From positions 248,001-312,000 of the forward strand of contig NAKE01000001.1 in assembly GCA_008680965.1 (NCBI GenBank): DNA of 64,000 nt. The letters are read 5' to 3'. Shown here one piece after another: positions 34,085 through 42,010 of this stretch. The notes below the pieces were generated by a model. That model ran no database searches, had not been told where the DNA came from, and worked only from the letters and a program-made list of their open reading frames with translations. Numbering within the stretch: the first letter of the stretch is position 1; each line of letters begins with the position of its first letter. The position numbers and the translations under genes were made by a program. Source of the stretch: Collinsella aerofaciens (GTDB taxonomy: Bacteria; Actinomycetota; Coriobacteriia; Coriobacteriales; Coriobacteriaceae).

Positions 34085-34285
34085 AACCTACCATTTAGGG
34101 ATGTTTATTTTGGCAGGTTTTATCTACAGAAACGCCCCGGTGGCCGCATCGCAATAAACCCCGCGCTGCCATACACGCATAACACCCCAAAGGGGGCCGG
34201 CCTCATCACAACCCGAGGCCGGCCCCCTTTGCCGTTTTGCCTGATAAAACCGACCAAAATAAACCTATCCCTATTTGGTAGGTCG
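34083..34285. repeat. Palindromic element enclosing a terminator, after pth
   Basis: Arms at 34083-34123 and 34243-34283 are complementary with few mismatches (ACCTACCATTTAGGGAT with ATCCCTATTTGGTAGGT). Between them a GC-rich hairpin (34189-34230, AAGGGGGCCGGCC with GGCCGGCCCCCTT) looks like a terminator. The arm recurs as a single hairpin at 49598-49639. Confidence 0.85.
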
Positions 34286-34345
34286 AAGTGGATAAACCCT
34301 TTTCCCAACCGCCGAAGATACACGTAAACGGCATGTCCATGAGGG

Positions 34346-34351
34346 TATAAT
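34346..34351 (+). promoter_or_regulatory. Possible -10 box for nfnAB
   Basis: TATAAT lies 105 bp before the nfnA start. No convincing -35 is seen 17 bp upstream, so support is limited to the perfect -10 hexamer in an intergenic region. Confidence 0.4.
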
Positions 34352-34456
34352 TTGCACCGTATGTCTGCACAACGCCTGTGCGCGTACGGTTTTATTCGGG
34401 CTACCGTCCATTTCCGTGGAGGCACGGTTCGGCAGCCCTAACAAGAGAGGGGTTCT

Positions 34457-35296
34457 ATGTATAAGATCCTGGAGAAGACGCAGTTCTCGGAGAAGGTGTT
34501 CAAGTTCCGCATCGAGGCGCCTGCAATCGCCAAGCATGCGCACGCTGGACAGTTCCTCATGGTCCGCGCCAACGAGACGGGCGAGCGCGTCCCGTTTACC
34601 CTGGCCGGCTGGAACGGTGACGAGGGCTGGGTCGAGTTCATCTTCATGGTGATCGGCAAGACCACCGAGATGCTGTCCACCTACGAGGCCGGCGAGTCGC
34701 TGCGCGACGTCGTGGGCCCGCTGGGCGTTCCCACCGAGATGGCTGAGGGCCCCTGTGCCGTCATTGGCGGCGGCGTCGGCCTGGCAATTGCCTTCCCGGT
34801 CGCCAAGCACCTGGTCGAGACCGGCCACGAGGTCCACGCCATCATGGGCGCCCGCACCAAGGACCTCCTGCTCATGGAGGACCAGTTCCGTGAGCTCCTC
34901 GACGAGGACCACATCCACATCACCACTGACGACGGTTCCTACGGCGAGCAGGGCGTTGTCACCGCTCCGCTGGAGCGCCTGCTGCAGGACAAGGCCGTGA
35001 GCCAGGTCTTCTGCGTCGGCCCCGTTCCGATGATGAAGTTCTCGACCCTCACCGCCCAGAAGTACGACACCCCCATCACCGCGTCGCTCAACCCCATCAT
35101 GGTTGACGGCACCGGCATGTGCGGCTGCTGCCGCGTCGAGGTGGGCGGCGTGACCAAGTTCGCTTGCGTCGACGGCCCCGACTTCGATGCCACCCTGGTC
35201 GACTGGGATGACCTTCGTGCCCGCCAGGCCGCTTACCGTTCCGAAGAGGGCGCGTCCCTCAAGGCCTATGAGGAAAAGAGCTGCGCATGCCACTAG
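34457..35296 (+). CDS. nfnA: NADH-dependent ferredoxin:NADP+ oxidoreductase small subunit (NfnA)
   Basis: The product has 279 residues. It has the ferredoxin-NADP reductase fold with FAD and NAD sites (RVPFTLAGWN, then AVIGGGVGLAIAFPVAKHL) and a C-terminal [2Fe-2S] motif (GTGMCGCCRVEV, then FACVDGPDFDA). Paired with the next gene, it forms the electron-bifurcating NfnAB transhydrogenase known from clostridia and Thermotoga, which couples NADH, NADPH and reduced ferredoxin in the cytoplasm. Dihydroorotate dehydrogenase electron-transfer subunits share the fold, but the partner gene decides the call. AGAGAGGGG precedes the ATG. It overlaps nfnB by 10 bp. Confidence 0.9.
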   Translation: MYKILEKTQFSEKVFKFRIEAPAIAKHAHAGQFLMVRANETGERVPFTLAGWNGDEGWVEFIFMVIGKTTEMLSTYEAGESLRDVVGPLGVPTEMAEGPCAVIGGGVGLAIAFPVAKHLVETGHEVHAIMGARTKDLLLMEDQFRELLDEDHIHITTDDGSYGEQGVVTAPLERLLQDKAVSQVFCVGPVPMMKFSTLTAQKYDTPITASLNPIMVDGTGMCGCCRVEVGGVTKFACVDGPDFDATLVDWDDLRARQAAYRSEEGASLKAYEEKSCACH

Positions 35297-36696
35297 TTAA
35301 CGGTCGTTTCGTTGCCGATATGAAGTCGCCCCGCACCCCCGATAACGAGGAGCCGGCTGCCGAGCGCGCCTGCGACTTCCGCCCCGTCGACAAGGGCTTC
35401 ACCGAGGAGATGGCGCTGGCCGAGGCCGAGCGCTGCCTCAACTGCAAGAAGCCGTTCTGTGTTGAGGGTTGCCCCGTCAACATCAACATCCCCCGCTTTA
35501 TCGAGCAGATCCGCGCGAAGGACTTCGGCGGCGCTCTCGATACCATCCGCGAGGACTCCATGCTTCCCGCCATCTGCGGCCGTGTCTGCCCGCAGGAGAA
35601 CCAGTGCGAGGGCAAGTGCATCCGTGGTAAGAAGTCCGAGCCCGTGGCCATCGGCCAGCTCGAGCGCTTCCTGGGTGACCGCCCCGAGCTCGCCTCCACG
35701 CCCAAGATGGCTCCCAAGAACGGCAAGAAGGTCGCCGTCGTCGGCTCCGGCCCGTCCGGCATCACCTGCGCCGGCGAGCTCGCCCGTAACGGCTTTGACG
35801 TTACCGTCTTTGAGGCCTTCTTCACCGGCGGCGGCGTGCTGGTCTACGGCATCCCCGAGTTCCGTCTGCCCAAGGCAGTCGTCAAGCGCGAGATCGACGG
35901 CCTGGAGGACATGGGCGTCAAGTTTGAGTACAACTCCGTCGTGGGCAACATGGCCACGGCCGAGGAGCTGTTCGATCAGGGCTTCGACGCCATCTACGTG
36001 GCGACCGGCGCTGGCCTGCCCAAGTTCCTCAACGTCCCCGGCGAGAACCTGCCCAACGTCTTCTTCGCGAACGAGTACCTCACCCGCGTGAACCTGATGA
36101 AGGCCAACAAGTTCCCCGAGTACGACACCCCCACCAAGCACGGCAAGAACGTCGTCGTCTTTGGTGGCGGCAACGTGGCTATGGACGCCGTCCGTACCGC
36201 CAAGCGCCTGGGCGCCGAGCATGCCATCATCGCCTACCGTCGTACCGAGGACGAGATGCCCTGCCGTCGCGCCGAGCTGCACCATGCTAAGGCCGAGGGC
36301 GTCGAGGTTCTGCCGCTCGTCTCCCCGCTCGAGTTTGTCGCTGGCGAGGACGGCTCCGTGTGCGCCGTCAAGGTCCAGAAGATGGAGCTCGGCGAGCCCG
36401 ACGAGTCCGGCCGTCGTCGCCCGGTGCCCATCGAGGGCGCCATCGAGGAGATCCCCTGCGACGTCGCGATCTCGGCTATCGGCACCAACGCCAACCCCTT
36501 CGCTGCCAAGATCGGCGGCAAGATGGAGCTCAACAAGTGGGGCTACATCGTTGCCGACGAGGAGACCGGCCAGACCACCGATCCCCGCATCTGGGCCGGC
36601 GGCGACATCGTCACCGGTGCCGCTACGGTCATTCTGGCGATGGGCGCCGGCAAGAAGGCCGCCGCTTCCATCACCAAGAGCCTGCTGGGCGAGTAA
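35287..36696 (+). CDS. nfnB: NfnB / glutamate synthase small-subunit-like FAD-NADPH oxidoreductase
   Basis: The product has 469 residues. N-terminal cysteine motifs (AERCLNCKKPFCVEGCPVN and ICGRVCPQENQCEGKCIRGK) bind [4Fe-4S] clusters. The FAD site reads VAVVGSGPSGITCAGELARN and the NADPH site VVVFGGGNVAMDAVRTAKRL. It ends with an ATVILAMGAGKKAA FAD contact, as in GltD/NfnB. Alone it could pass as a GltA/GltD-type glutamate synthase subunit, but its 10-bp overlap with an NfnA homologue makes NfnB the better name. A terminator at 36725-36763 follows. Confidence 0.9.
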   Translation: MPLVNGRFVADMKSPRTPDNEEPAAERACDFRPVDKGFTEEMALAEAERCLNCKKPFCVEGCPVNINIPRFIEQIRAKDFGGALDTIREDSMLPAICGRVCPQENQCEGKCIRGKKSEPVAIGQLERFLGDRPELASTPKMAPKNGKKVAVVGSGPSGITCAGELARNGFDVTVFEAFFTGGGVLVYGIPEFRLPKAVVKREIDGLEDMGVKFEYNSVVGNMATAEELFDQGFDAIYVATGAGLPKFLNVPGENLPNVFFANEYLTRVNLMKANKFPEYDTPTKHGKNVVVFGGGNVAMDAVRTAKRLGAEHAIIAYRRTEDEMPCRRAELHHAKAEGVEVLPLVSPLEFVAGEDGSVCAVKVQKMELGEPDESGRRRPVPIEGAIEEIPCDVAISAIGTNANPFAAKIGGKMELNKWGYIVADEETGQTTDPRIWAGGDIVTGAATVILAMGAGKKAAASITKSLLGE

Positions 36697-36724
36697 TCAC
36701 CTACAGCACTAGCCGCCAAACGGC

Positions 36725-36763
36725 AAAGTCCCCGTCGAGCACACGCCCGGCGGGGACTTTTTC
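36725..36763 (+). terminator. Intrinsic terminator after nfnB
   Basis: AAAGTCCCCG (36725-36734) pairs with CGGGGACTTT (36751-36760) and runs into TTTTT. Confidence 0.85.
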
Positions 36764-36770
36764 TATGCCG

Positions 36771-36820
36771 ACCACCCAAACCACCACGATGGGGCAGGCA
36801 CCTTTGTGGTGGTTGGGGAC
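36771..36820. repeat. REP-like palindrome at the left side of array 2
   Basis: CCACCCAAACCACCAC pairs with GTGGTGGTTGGGG around GATGGGGCAGGCACCTTT. The reverse complement contains CCACAAAGGTGCCTG, also found at 37110-37148 on the other side of the array. Confidence 0.75.
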
Positions 36821-36835
36821 TTGCCCGGTCGTTTT

Positions 36836-37056
36836 GTCTCAATCTGTAACAGCTGGAGTCCGTTGAGCCCTGCAGTTGTTACAGATCGAGATATTGTGCC
36901 GGCCGCCCACGCCGCATCTCAATCTGTAACAGTTAGAGACCAAATATGCCGCCTGGTGTTACAGATCAAGACGTTGGGCTGACGGCCGAACGGTTCATCT
37001 AAATCTGTAACAGTTAGAGCCATTTTCGCTGGCTTGGTGTTACAGATCGAGATTTT
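36836..37056. repeat. Second array of alternately inverted TCTCAATCTGTAACA repeats (three hairpin units)
   Basis: Forward copies start at 36837, 36917 and 36998 (80 and 81 bp pitch). Each is followed after 25 bp by TGTTACAGATCRAGA. The motif, spacer lengths and pitch equal those at 19203-19668, while spacers differ. It sits in the 458-bp gene-free gap between two convergent genes. Confidence 0.95.
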
Positions 37057-37109
37057 GCAAAAGCCGAGGATAGGCACTGCCGCCAAGGCCTTTCCCTCGG
37101 CCTAAAACA

Positions 37110-37148
37110 AAACCCCCACAAAGGTGCCTGTCCCCTTTGTGGGGGTTT
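37110..37148. terminator. Palindromic terminator between array 2 and the cytidylate-kinase-like gene
   Basis: AAACCCCCACAAAGG (37110-37124) pairs with CCTTTGTGGGGGTTT (37134-37148) around TGCCTGTCC. It lies just below the stop of the minus-strand gene and is homologous to 36771-36820 in inverted orientation. Confidence 0.8.
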
Positions 37149-37154
37149 GGTCGG

Positions 37155-37778
37155 CTAGCCTTCGAGCTGGGCGACTTTGTAGCGGTAGGCAGCGGCGATA
37201 ACGTCTTTGCAGCCCTCGCGGCCCAGCTTGGCGCGGTTGACGACGATGTCTTTACCGCTCGTCATCTTCCACTTTCCGGCACTGTAGCGCTTATAGAACG
37301 CCTCGCGCGCCTTCTGCTGCTGCTTGACCAGCTTGGCGCCCTTCTTTTTATTAAGGCCACGCTTCTTGCGCACAATCTCGACGCGGTCCTCAAAGGGAGC
37401 GGTCACCAGCACGGCAATGTGGTTGGGGTTGTTACGCAGCAGGTAATCGGACAGGCGGCCTTCGATAATGCAGCTCTCGGTCTCGCCCAGGTCCAAAATC
37501 ACCTGGCTCATCTTCTGGAACAACTTGTCCGAGTACGAACGCGCGTCGTAGCGGTCGGGCAGGAACGCCATGTTCTCCACGGCCAGACGCTCGTCGTAGG
37601 CGGCCATCTTGTCGAGCGACTCGCCCGCACGCAGCGACGCACGCACCAGCAGTTCGTTGTCATACAGCGGAATCCCCAACTCGTTGGCGAGGATGCGTCC
37701 AATCTCGTGGCCCTCGGCACCAAAGTCGCGCGCGATGGTAATGACCACAGGACTCTTCTTGTTCTCCAGATCGCTCAT
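37155..37778 (-). CDS. Cytidylate kinase-like protein
   Basis: The product has 207 residues and belongs to the cytidylate-kinase-like family (Cytidylate_kin2). It opens with VVITIARDFGAEGHEIGRIL, where the classical GPxGSGKS P-loop of Cmk is replaced by RDFGAEGHEIG, as in other members of this branch. An IIEGRLSDYLL segment and an arginine/lysine lid (RKKRGLNKKKGAKLVKQQQK) follow. It probably transfers phosphate to an unknown acceptor; the housekeeping Cmk is expected elsewhere. It is monocistronic and convergent with nfnAB, with a palindromic terminator. Confidence 0.82.
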   Translation of the reverse strand: MSDLENKKSPVVITIARDFGAEGHEIGRILANELGIPLYDNELLVRASLRAGESLDKMAAYDERLAVENMAFLPDRYDARSYSDKLFQKMSQVILDLGETESCIIEGRLSDYLLRNNPNHIAVLVTAPFEDRVEIVRKKRGLNKKKGAKLVKQQQKAREAFYKRYSAGKWKMTSGKDIVVNRAKLGREGCKDVIAAAYRYKVAQLEG

Positions 37779-37839
37779 CGCGATTCCTTTCTAACAAATG
37801 AGAAAAGGGCTGTTTATCTCTTATTCCCACGATACCGTA

Positions 37840-37945
37840 CCTGGGTTTTCCTGGTGCCCAAGATTGGCCTGAAAGAGGAGCGACGCGTACTTTGGTACGC
37901 GAGCGACGGTTTGAAGGCCAAGGTTGGGTGCCAGGGAAAGCCAGG
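37840..37945. repeat. Large imperfect palindrome beside the amino-acid permease stop codon
   Basis: Arms at about 37840-37870 and 37915-37945 are complementary with a few mismatches (GGTGCCCAAGATTGGCCT against AGGCCAAGGTTGGGTGCC). An inner hairpin GCGTACTTTGGTACGC sits at its centre. The right arm ends on the base before the permease stop. Confidence 0.75.
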
Positions 37946-38584
37946 CTATGCGGCTACGATGCGGCGCTGATACGCTCGGACCAGCAGCGAGATACCAAAG
38001 TTGAGCACAAAGTACATCGCAAACACCAGGCCGTAGAGCATAAGCACCTGCGACAGATCAATCGCGTGGGCCATCACGACGTTTGCCGTGTACATGAGCT
38101 CGGCCACGTTAATGCCCGAAAGATACGAGCTGTCCTTGATGACGGTCGTGCACTGGCTAAACAGCGCCGGAATGATCGTCTTAAATGTCTGCGGCAGAAT
38201 GATGTAGCGCATGGTGGCAAAGAAGCCGAAGCCCTGGCTCTGCGCCGCCTCAAACTGGCCGCGCGGAATCGAGTTGAGGCCGCCGCGCACAATCTCAGCC
38301 ATAACAGCGCTGGTAAACAGCGTAAAGGCGATGGTCGAAATCACAATGTCCAAACCCTGCACCGTAAAGTAGATAAACAGGATCCACAGCAGGTTCGGCG
38401 TGCAGCGGAACAGCTCGATATAGGCGCTCACCAAAATACGGAACGGGCGGGGCGCATAGCTTTTAACGAGCGCCAGCACCGTGCCAAAGATGAGCGAGAA
38501 AAAGAGAGACAGCGCCGAGATCTCGATCGTCTTAACAAAGCCGCCCCAAATGTAGAGCAGGTTGGTCGCGTTGAAGATTTCCAT
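37946..38584 (-). CDS. Polar amino-acid ABC transporter permease (HisM/GlnP type), second permease
   Basis: The product has 212 residues and about five membrane helices. The cytoplasmic EAA loop reads GGLNSIPRGQFEAAQSQGFG, the standard ATPase-contact motif of this permease family. It starts 4 bp after the preceding permease gene ends, in an operon ordered ATPase, binding protein, permease, permease. The pair should form a heterodimeric channel for a polar amino acid, glutamate or glutamine being most likely from the binding protein; this is an inference. The product is of usual size. Confidence 0.92.
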   Translation of the reverse strand: MEIFNATNLLYIWGGFVKTIEISALSLFFSLIFGTVLALVKSYAPRPFRILVSAYIELFRCTPNLLWILFIYFTVQGLDIVISTIAFTLFTSAVMAEIVRGGLNSIPRGQFEAAQSQGFGFFATMRYIILPQTFKTIIPALFSQCTTVIKDSSYLSGINVAELMYTANVVMAHAIDLSQVLMLYGLVFAMYFVLNFGISLLVRAYQRRIVAA

Positions 38585-38587
38585 GCG

Positions 38588-39334
38588 CTAGGCCTCCTCT
38601 ACGTTATCGAGCCCCAGCTCGGCCAGGCTCACGCCGCGCGGACGCTCCTTGGAGCGGCGCTCGAGCCACTGCACCAGCATGGCGAGCGGAAAGCAGATGA
38701 TGAAGTACATAAGGCAGCAGACGATGTATCCCTGCAGGTAACCGTACAGACTCACAAAGTTGTCGGAACGGTACATAAGGTCGCCGCCGGCCACAAGTGC
38801 CAGCACCGACGTGTTCTTGACCAGGTTGAGCGCCTGGTTACACAGCGGCGGCAGAATGATCTTGAACGTCTGGGGCAGCACGATGTACCAGTAGGCCTGC
38901 GCACGGGTGAAGCCCTGGCTCTGGGCCGCCTCCATCTGACCGCGCGGAACCGCCTCGATACCGGTGCGGATGACCTCCGAAATGTAGGCCGCGTGATACA
39001 GGCCCACACCCAAGAAGCCCAGCACGAACGGCGCGATGCGCACCGGCTGGTCGGCACCGGTTATGGCCTGCAAAAACTGCGGACCGGCCATGTACATAAA
39101 GAGCACCTGCACGGGCAACGGGGTGTTCTGGTAAAACTCCACGTACACGCGGCTTATGGCGCGCAGCACGCGCGAACGAGTGGTAGAGAACACGCCCAGC
39201 AGTGTGCCCAGCACCAGTGACAGCAGCAGACCGGCAACGACCACCTGCAGCGTCACGCCAAAGCCCTCCCAGAAGGGCCCCATGTTTTGAAATGTCGTCG
39301 ACCAACGGTCGGCGTCAAATAATCCTTCGAGCAT
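38588..39334 (-). CDS. Polar amino-acid ABC transporter permease, first permease
   Basis: The product has 248 residues. The HisMQ-type permease core has the loop AVPRGQMEAAQSQGFTRAQ and five to six membrane segments. A short extra N-terminus of about 25 residues precedes the first helix. The start at ATG 39334 is supported by GGAAGGAATCAA; the longer in-frame start at 39367 overlaps the binding-protein gene. A gap of 25 bp separates it from the upstream binding-protein gene, so cotranscription is likely. Confidence 0.92.
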   Translation of the reverse strand: MLEGLFDADRWSTTFQNMGPFWEGFGVTLQVVVAGLLLSLVLGTLLGVFSTTRSRVLRAISRVYVEFYQNTPLPVQVLFMYMAGPQFLQAITGADQPVRIAPFVLGFLGVGLYHAAYISEVIRTGIEAVPRGQMEAAQSQGFTRAQAYWYIVLPQTFKIILPPLCNQALNLVKNTSVLALVAGGDLMYRSDNFVSLYGYLQGYIVCCLMYFIICFPLAMLVQWLERRSKERPRGVSLAELGLDNVEEA

Positions 39335-39359
39335 TTGATTCCTTCCTTGGACGATGCGC

Positions 39360-40235
39360 CTATACAAGACCCCAGGTCTTGACCTCTTGGTCGAGCCAGC
39401 CGTCGGCCAGGCGATCGCAAATCACCTGATCGACCACGGCCGAAAGGTCGCAGCCCTTCTTGGTCGCCACGCCGTAGCCCTGCTCGCCAAACTTGACCTC
39501 GGGCTGCAACAGCTCAACGGTCTCGTTCATGTAACCGGCCAGCGTGGAGCGATCCATGGCAAAGACGTCGATATTGCCGGCGTCGAGAGAACTCTTGATG
39601 ATGGGGTAGCCGCTAAAGGCCCTAAACTCGGGCTTGCAGCTAAAGCCGTTGTCCTTGATCATCTGCTCGATCAGGCTCTGCGTGGTAGCACCCTGGCTCA
39701 CGCCGATAATCTTGCCGTCCAAGTCCTCAATCGAGGTAAAACCCGAACGCTTCTTGACCATGAGTCCCACGTAGTCGGTGCGGTACGGCGTCGAGAAATC
39801 CCAGCTCTTTTTGCGCTCGTCGGTGATGGTGTAGGTCGCCGCGACCACGTCGAGTTGGCCGTTATCGATCAGCGGGCCGCGCGTCTTGGGCGTTACATCG
39901 GTAAACTCTACAAGCTCCTGGGCGCGAGCATCCTTGTAGCTCACACCAAAGACGGCAGCGGCGATCTGGTAGCACAAATCGACCTCCATGCCCTCAAAGC
40001 GACCCTTAGCGGTGTCGTAATAGCCGTAGCCGGGAACGTCCTTCTTAACGCCGGCATTCAGATGGCCACGCGACTTAATGGCCGCAAGCTTGGACCCCTT
40101 GTCGGAACCCTCGCCGCTGGTGGAGTTGCCGCAACCGGTAAGCGCGGTCCCCGTCAGCGCAAGCATACCGACGCCCGCCAGCTGTAAAAAGTGGCGGCGC
40201 GATACGGCCGCCCTCGTCATATCCGTCATGTCCAT
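39360..40235 (-). CDS. Amino-acid ABC transporter substrate-binding lipoprotein
   Basis: The product has 291 residues. The N-terminus combines a twin-arginine-like SRRHFLQLAG with a lipobox LTGC (Cys near residue 34), suggesting Tat export and lipid anchoring outside the membrane. The mature part is a family 3 solute-binding protein: GHLNAGVKKDVPGYGYYDTA, EGMEVDLCYQIAAAVFG, DVVAATYTITDERKKSWDFS and GVSQGATTQSLIEQM. Members with this ligand set bind glutamate, aspartate or glutamine. It starts 8 bp after the ATPase gene stop. A GTG three bases earlier is an alternative start. Confidence 0.92.
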   Translation of the reverse strand: MDMTDMTRAAVSRRHFLQLAGVGMLALTGTALTGCGNSTSGEGSDKGSKLAAIKSRGHLNAGVKKDVPGYGYYDTAKGRFEGMEVDLCYQIAAAVFGVSYKDARAQELVEFTDVTPKTRGPLIDNGQLDVVAATYTITDERKKSWDFSTPYRTDYVGLMVKKRSGFTSIEDLDGKIIGVSQGATTQSLIEQMIKDNGFSCKPEFRAFSGYPIIKSSLDAGNIDVFAMDRSTLAGYMNETVELLQPEVKFGEQGYGVATKKGCDLSAVVDQVICDRLADGWLDQEVKTWGLV

Positions 40236-40243
40236 CACCGCGC

Positions 40244-40975
40244 CTAGTGCAGAATCTTGGACAGGAACTCACGGCAGCGCGGGTTCTCGGGGTTATCGAA
40301 GAAGTGCTCGGGGGTGCCCTCCTCCAGAATGCGGCCGTCCTCCATAAAGATGACGCGGTCGGCCACCTGGCGTGCAAAACCCATCTCATGCGTCACGCAG
40401 ATCATGGTGATATCCTCCTGCGCGAGCTCAATCATAACGTCCAGAACCTCCTGGACCATCTCGGGGTCGAGCGCCGAGGTCGGTTCGTCAAACAGGATGA
40501 TGGGCTGCTTGGTGCACAGGGCACGGGCGATGGCGATGCGCTGCTGCTGACCGCCCGAGAGGTTCTGCGGATACTCGCCGGCCTTGTGCGCCATGCCGAC
40601 GCGCTTGAGCGCGGCAATGGCGATCTCGGTCGCCTCCTCTTTGCTCTTCTTTTGCAGCTTGATGGGCGCGAGCGTCAGGTTGCCTAGCACCGTCATGTTG
40701 GGATACAGGTTGAACTGCTGAAACACCATGGAGCTGTACTTGCGAGCCATCTCCAGGTGGTTCTTTTTGGTGAGCGGCGTACCGTCGATGACGACCTCGC
40801 CCGACGTGGGCTCCTCCAGATAATCGACACAACGGATAATCGTCGACTTACCCGAACCGGAAGGCCCGATCATTACGAGCTTCTCGCCGCGTTTGACGGT
40901 GAGATTGATATCTTTGAGCACATGCAGGTCGCCAAAGTACTTGTTGAGATGCTTGATCTCGATCATGTCTGCCAT
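40244..40975 (-). CDS. glnQ: Amino-acid ABC transporter ATP-binding protein (GlnQ type)
   Basis: The product has 243 residues. Walker A is GPSGSGKST, the Q-loop VFQQFNLYPNMTVLGNL, the signature LSGGQQQR and Walker B LFDEPTSALDPEMV. The sequence from MVFQQFNLYP to MICVTHEMGFA is diagnostic of polar amino-acid importers. It heads the four-gene operon. GGGAAGGGAC precedes the ATG at 40975; a Met three codons later is possible. The promoter must lie in the 100 bp before the palindrome at 41082. Confidence 0.95.
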   Translation of the reverse strand: MADMIEIKHLNKYFGDLHVLKDINLTVKRGEKLVMIGPSGSGKSTIIRCVDYLEEPTSGEVVIDGTPLTKKNHLEMARKYSSMVFQQFNLYPNMTVLGNLTLAPIKLQKKSKEEATEIAIAALKRVGMAHKAGEYPQNLSGGQQQRIAIARALCTKQPIILFDEPTSALDPEMVQEVLDVMIELAQEDITMICVTHEMGFARQVADRVIFMEDGRILEEGTPEHFFDNPENPRCREFLSKILH

Positions 40976-41081
40976 GAATGTCCCTTCCCTGCGTTTACAC
41001 GAGTTGAACTATTGTACGGAAAGAACCACGTTTCCGCAGCCCACACTACATTCCCGTAAAGAACCCGCAACCTTTAACCAA

Positions 41082-41148
41082 CTCATTGGGGACAGACTTA
41101 AATGAGTACCCAATGAGCGGGTACTCATTTAAGTCTGTCCCCAATGAG
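41082..41148. repeat. Perfect 30-bp-arm palindrome with GGGGACAGACTT heads
   Basis: Arms at 41082-41111 and 41119-41148 match at all 30 positions; each contains CATTGGGGACAGACTTAAAT or its complement. It lies immediately left of the IS110-family element, whose putative boundary shares ATGAGCG with the palindrome's edge. Confidence 0.9.
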
Positions 41149-41307
41149 CGCTCAACCGTCCTTGTTGAGCATAAGTCAGACACTATGACCCAATCCGAGG
41201 GCACGGAAACGACAGGAGCCCCCGCTCGTGACCGCGGGTCGGGGCTGCGACAATGTTGTTGAAGTGCCAGAGGCGCAGCCGCGCCGCAACGAGGTTGGGA
41301 GGCTCCC

Positions 41308-41905
41308 GTGCCTAGATATTCTACCGCCTTCGGAATGGACGTACACCTCAGGTCCACCACCGTCTGCGCGCTCGACGCGGAGACGGGCGAGACAGTGACG
41401 AGGAGGTTCCGCGGCAACCCGTGGGGCGAGGTCGCGGAGTGGATGTCGGGCTTCCCGGGCCCGTCGCTCGCCGCCTACGAGAGCGGCTACCTCGGCTTCG
41501 CCCCGCAGAGGGAGCTCTCCGGGCTCGGCGTCGACTGCGTCGTCGCGGCCGTCTCCAAGGTCCCGAGGTCGGCGGCAGACTTCTCGTCCAAGAACGACCG
41601 CAACGACGCGGCCAGGATGGCCAAGGCGATACTGTCGCACGATATCTCCCCGGTATGGGTGCCGTCCCCCGAGATCGAGGGGCTCAGGGACCTCGCCGGG
41701 GCCCACGACGCGGCGACCGCGAGGCTCGCGGCGGCGAAGCAGCGGCTCCTGGCGTTCCTCGCCCGCCGGGGTTACGCCTACGGCGGCACGACGCCGGCCG
41801 GAAACCCCCGGAAGTACTGGACGTACGACTTCCTCAGGTGGCTCGACAAGGTTCGGCCCGCCGACGACGGCGGCATCCGGGCGCTGGCGGCGCTGAGGAG
41901 CGAGG
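41308..41905 (+). pseudogene. IS110-family transposase, N-terminal part (DEDD domain), interrupted
   Basis: This is the first 199 codons of a 373-residue transposase that restarts at 44201. It begins with GTG after GGGAGG. The RuvC-like DEDD site is visible: D in FGMDVHLRST, E in AAYESGYLGF and the paired acids in SSKNDRNDAARMAKA. After codon 199 the frame runs into the IS21-family left end at 41906. Joining 41308-41905 with 44201-44724 gives 1,122 bp, exactly 374 codons with no stop, so the gene was intact before the insertion and could be restored by loss of the insert together with one target copy. Confidence 0.9.
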
Positions 41906-42010
41906 TGTTAGCGTCAATATATTTTTCACCATTTTCACCAACGTATTTTCGCCAATCGCGCCAACGCGGATGCGCCGGATTCGCCAACGCGGATGCGCCG
42001 CTTTCGGCGT

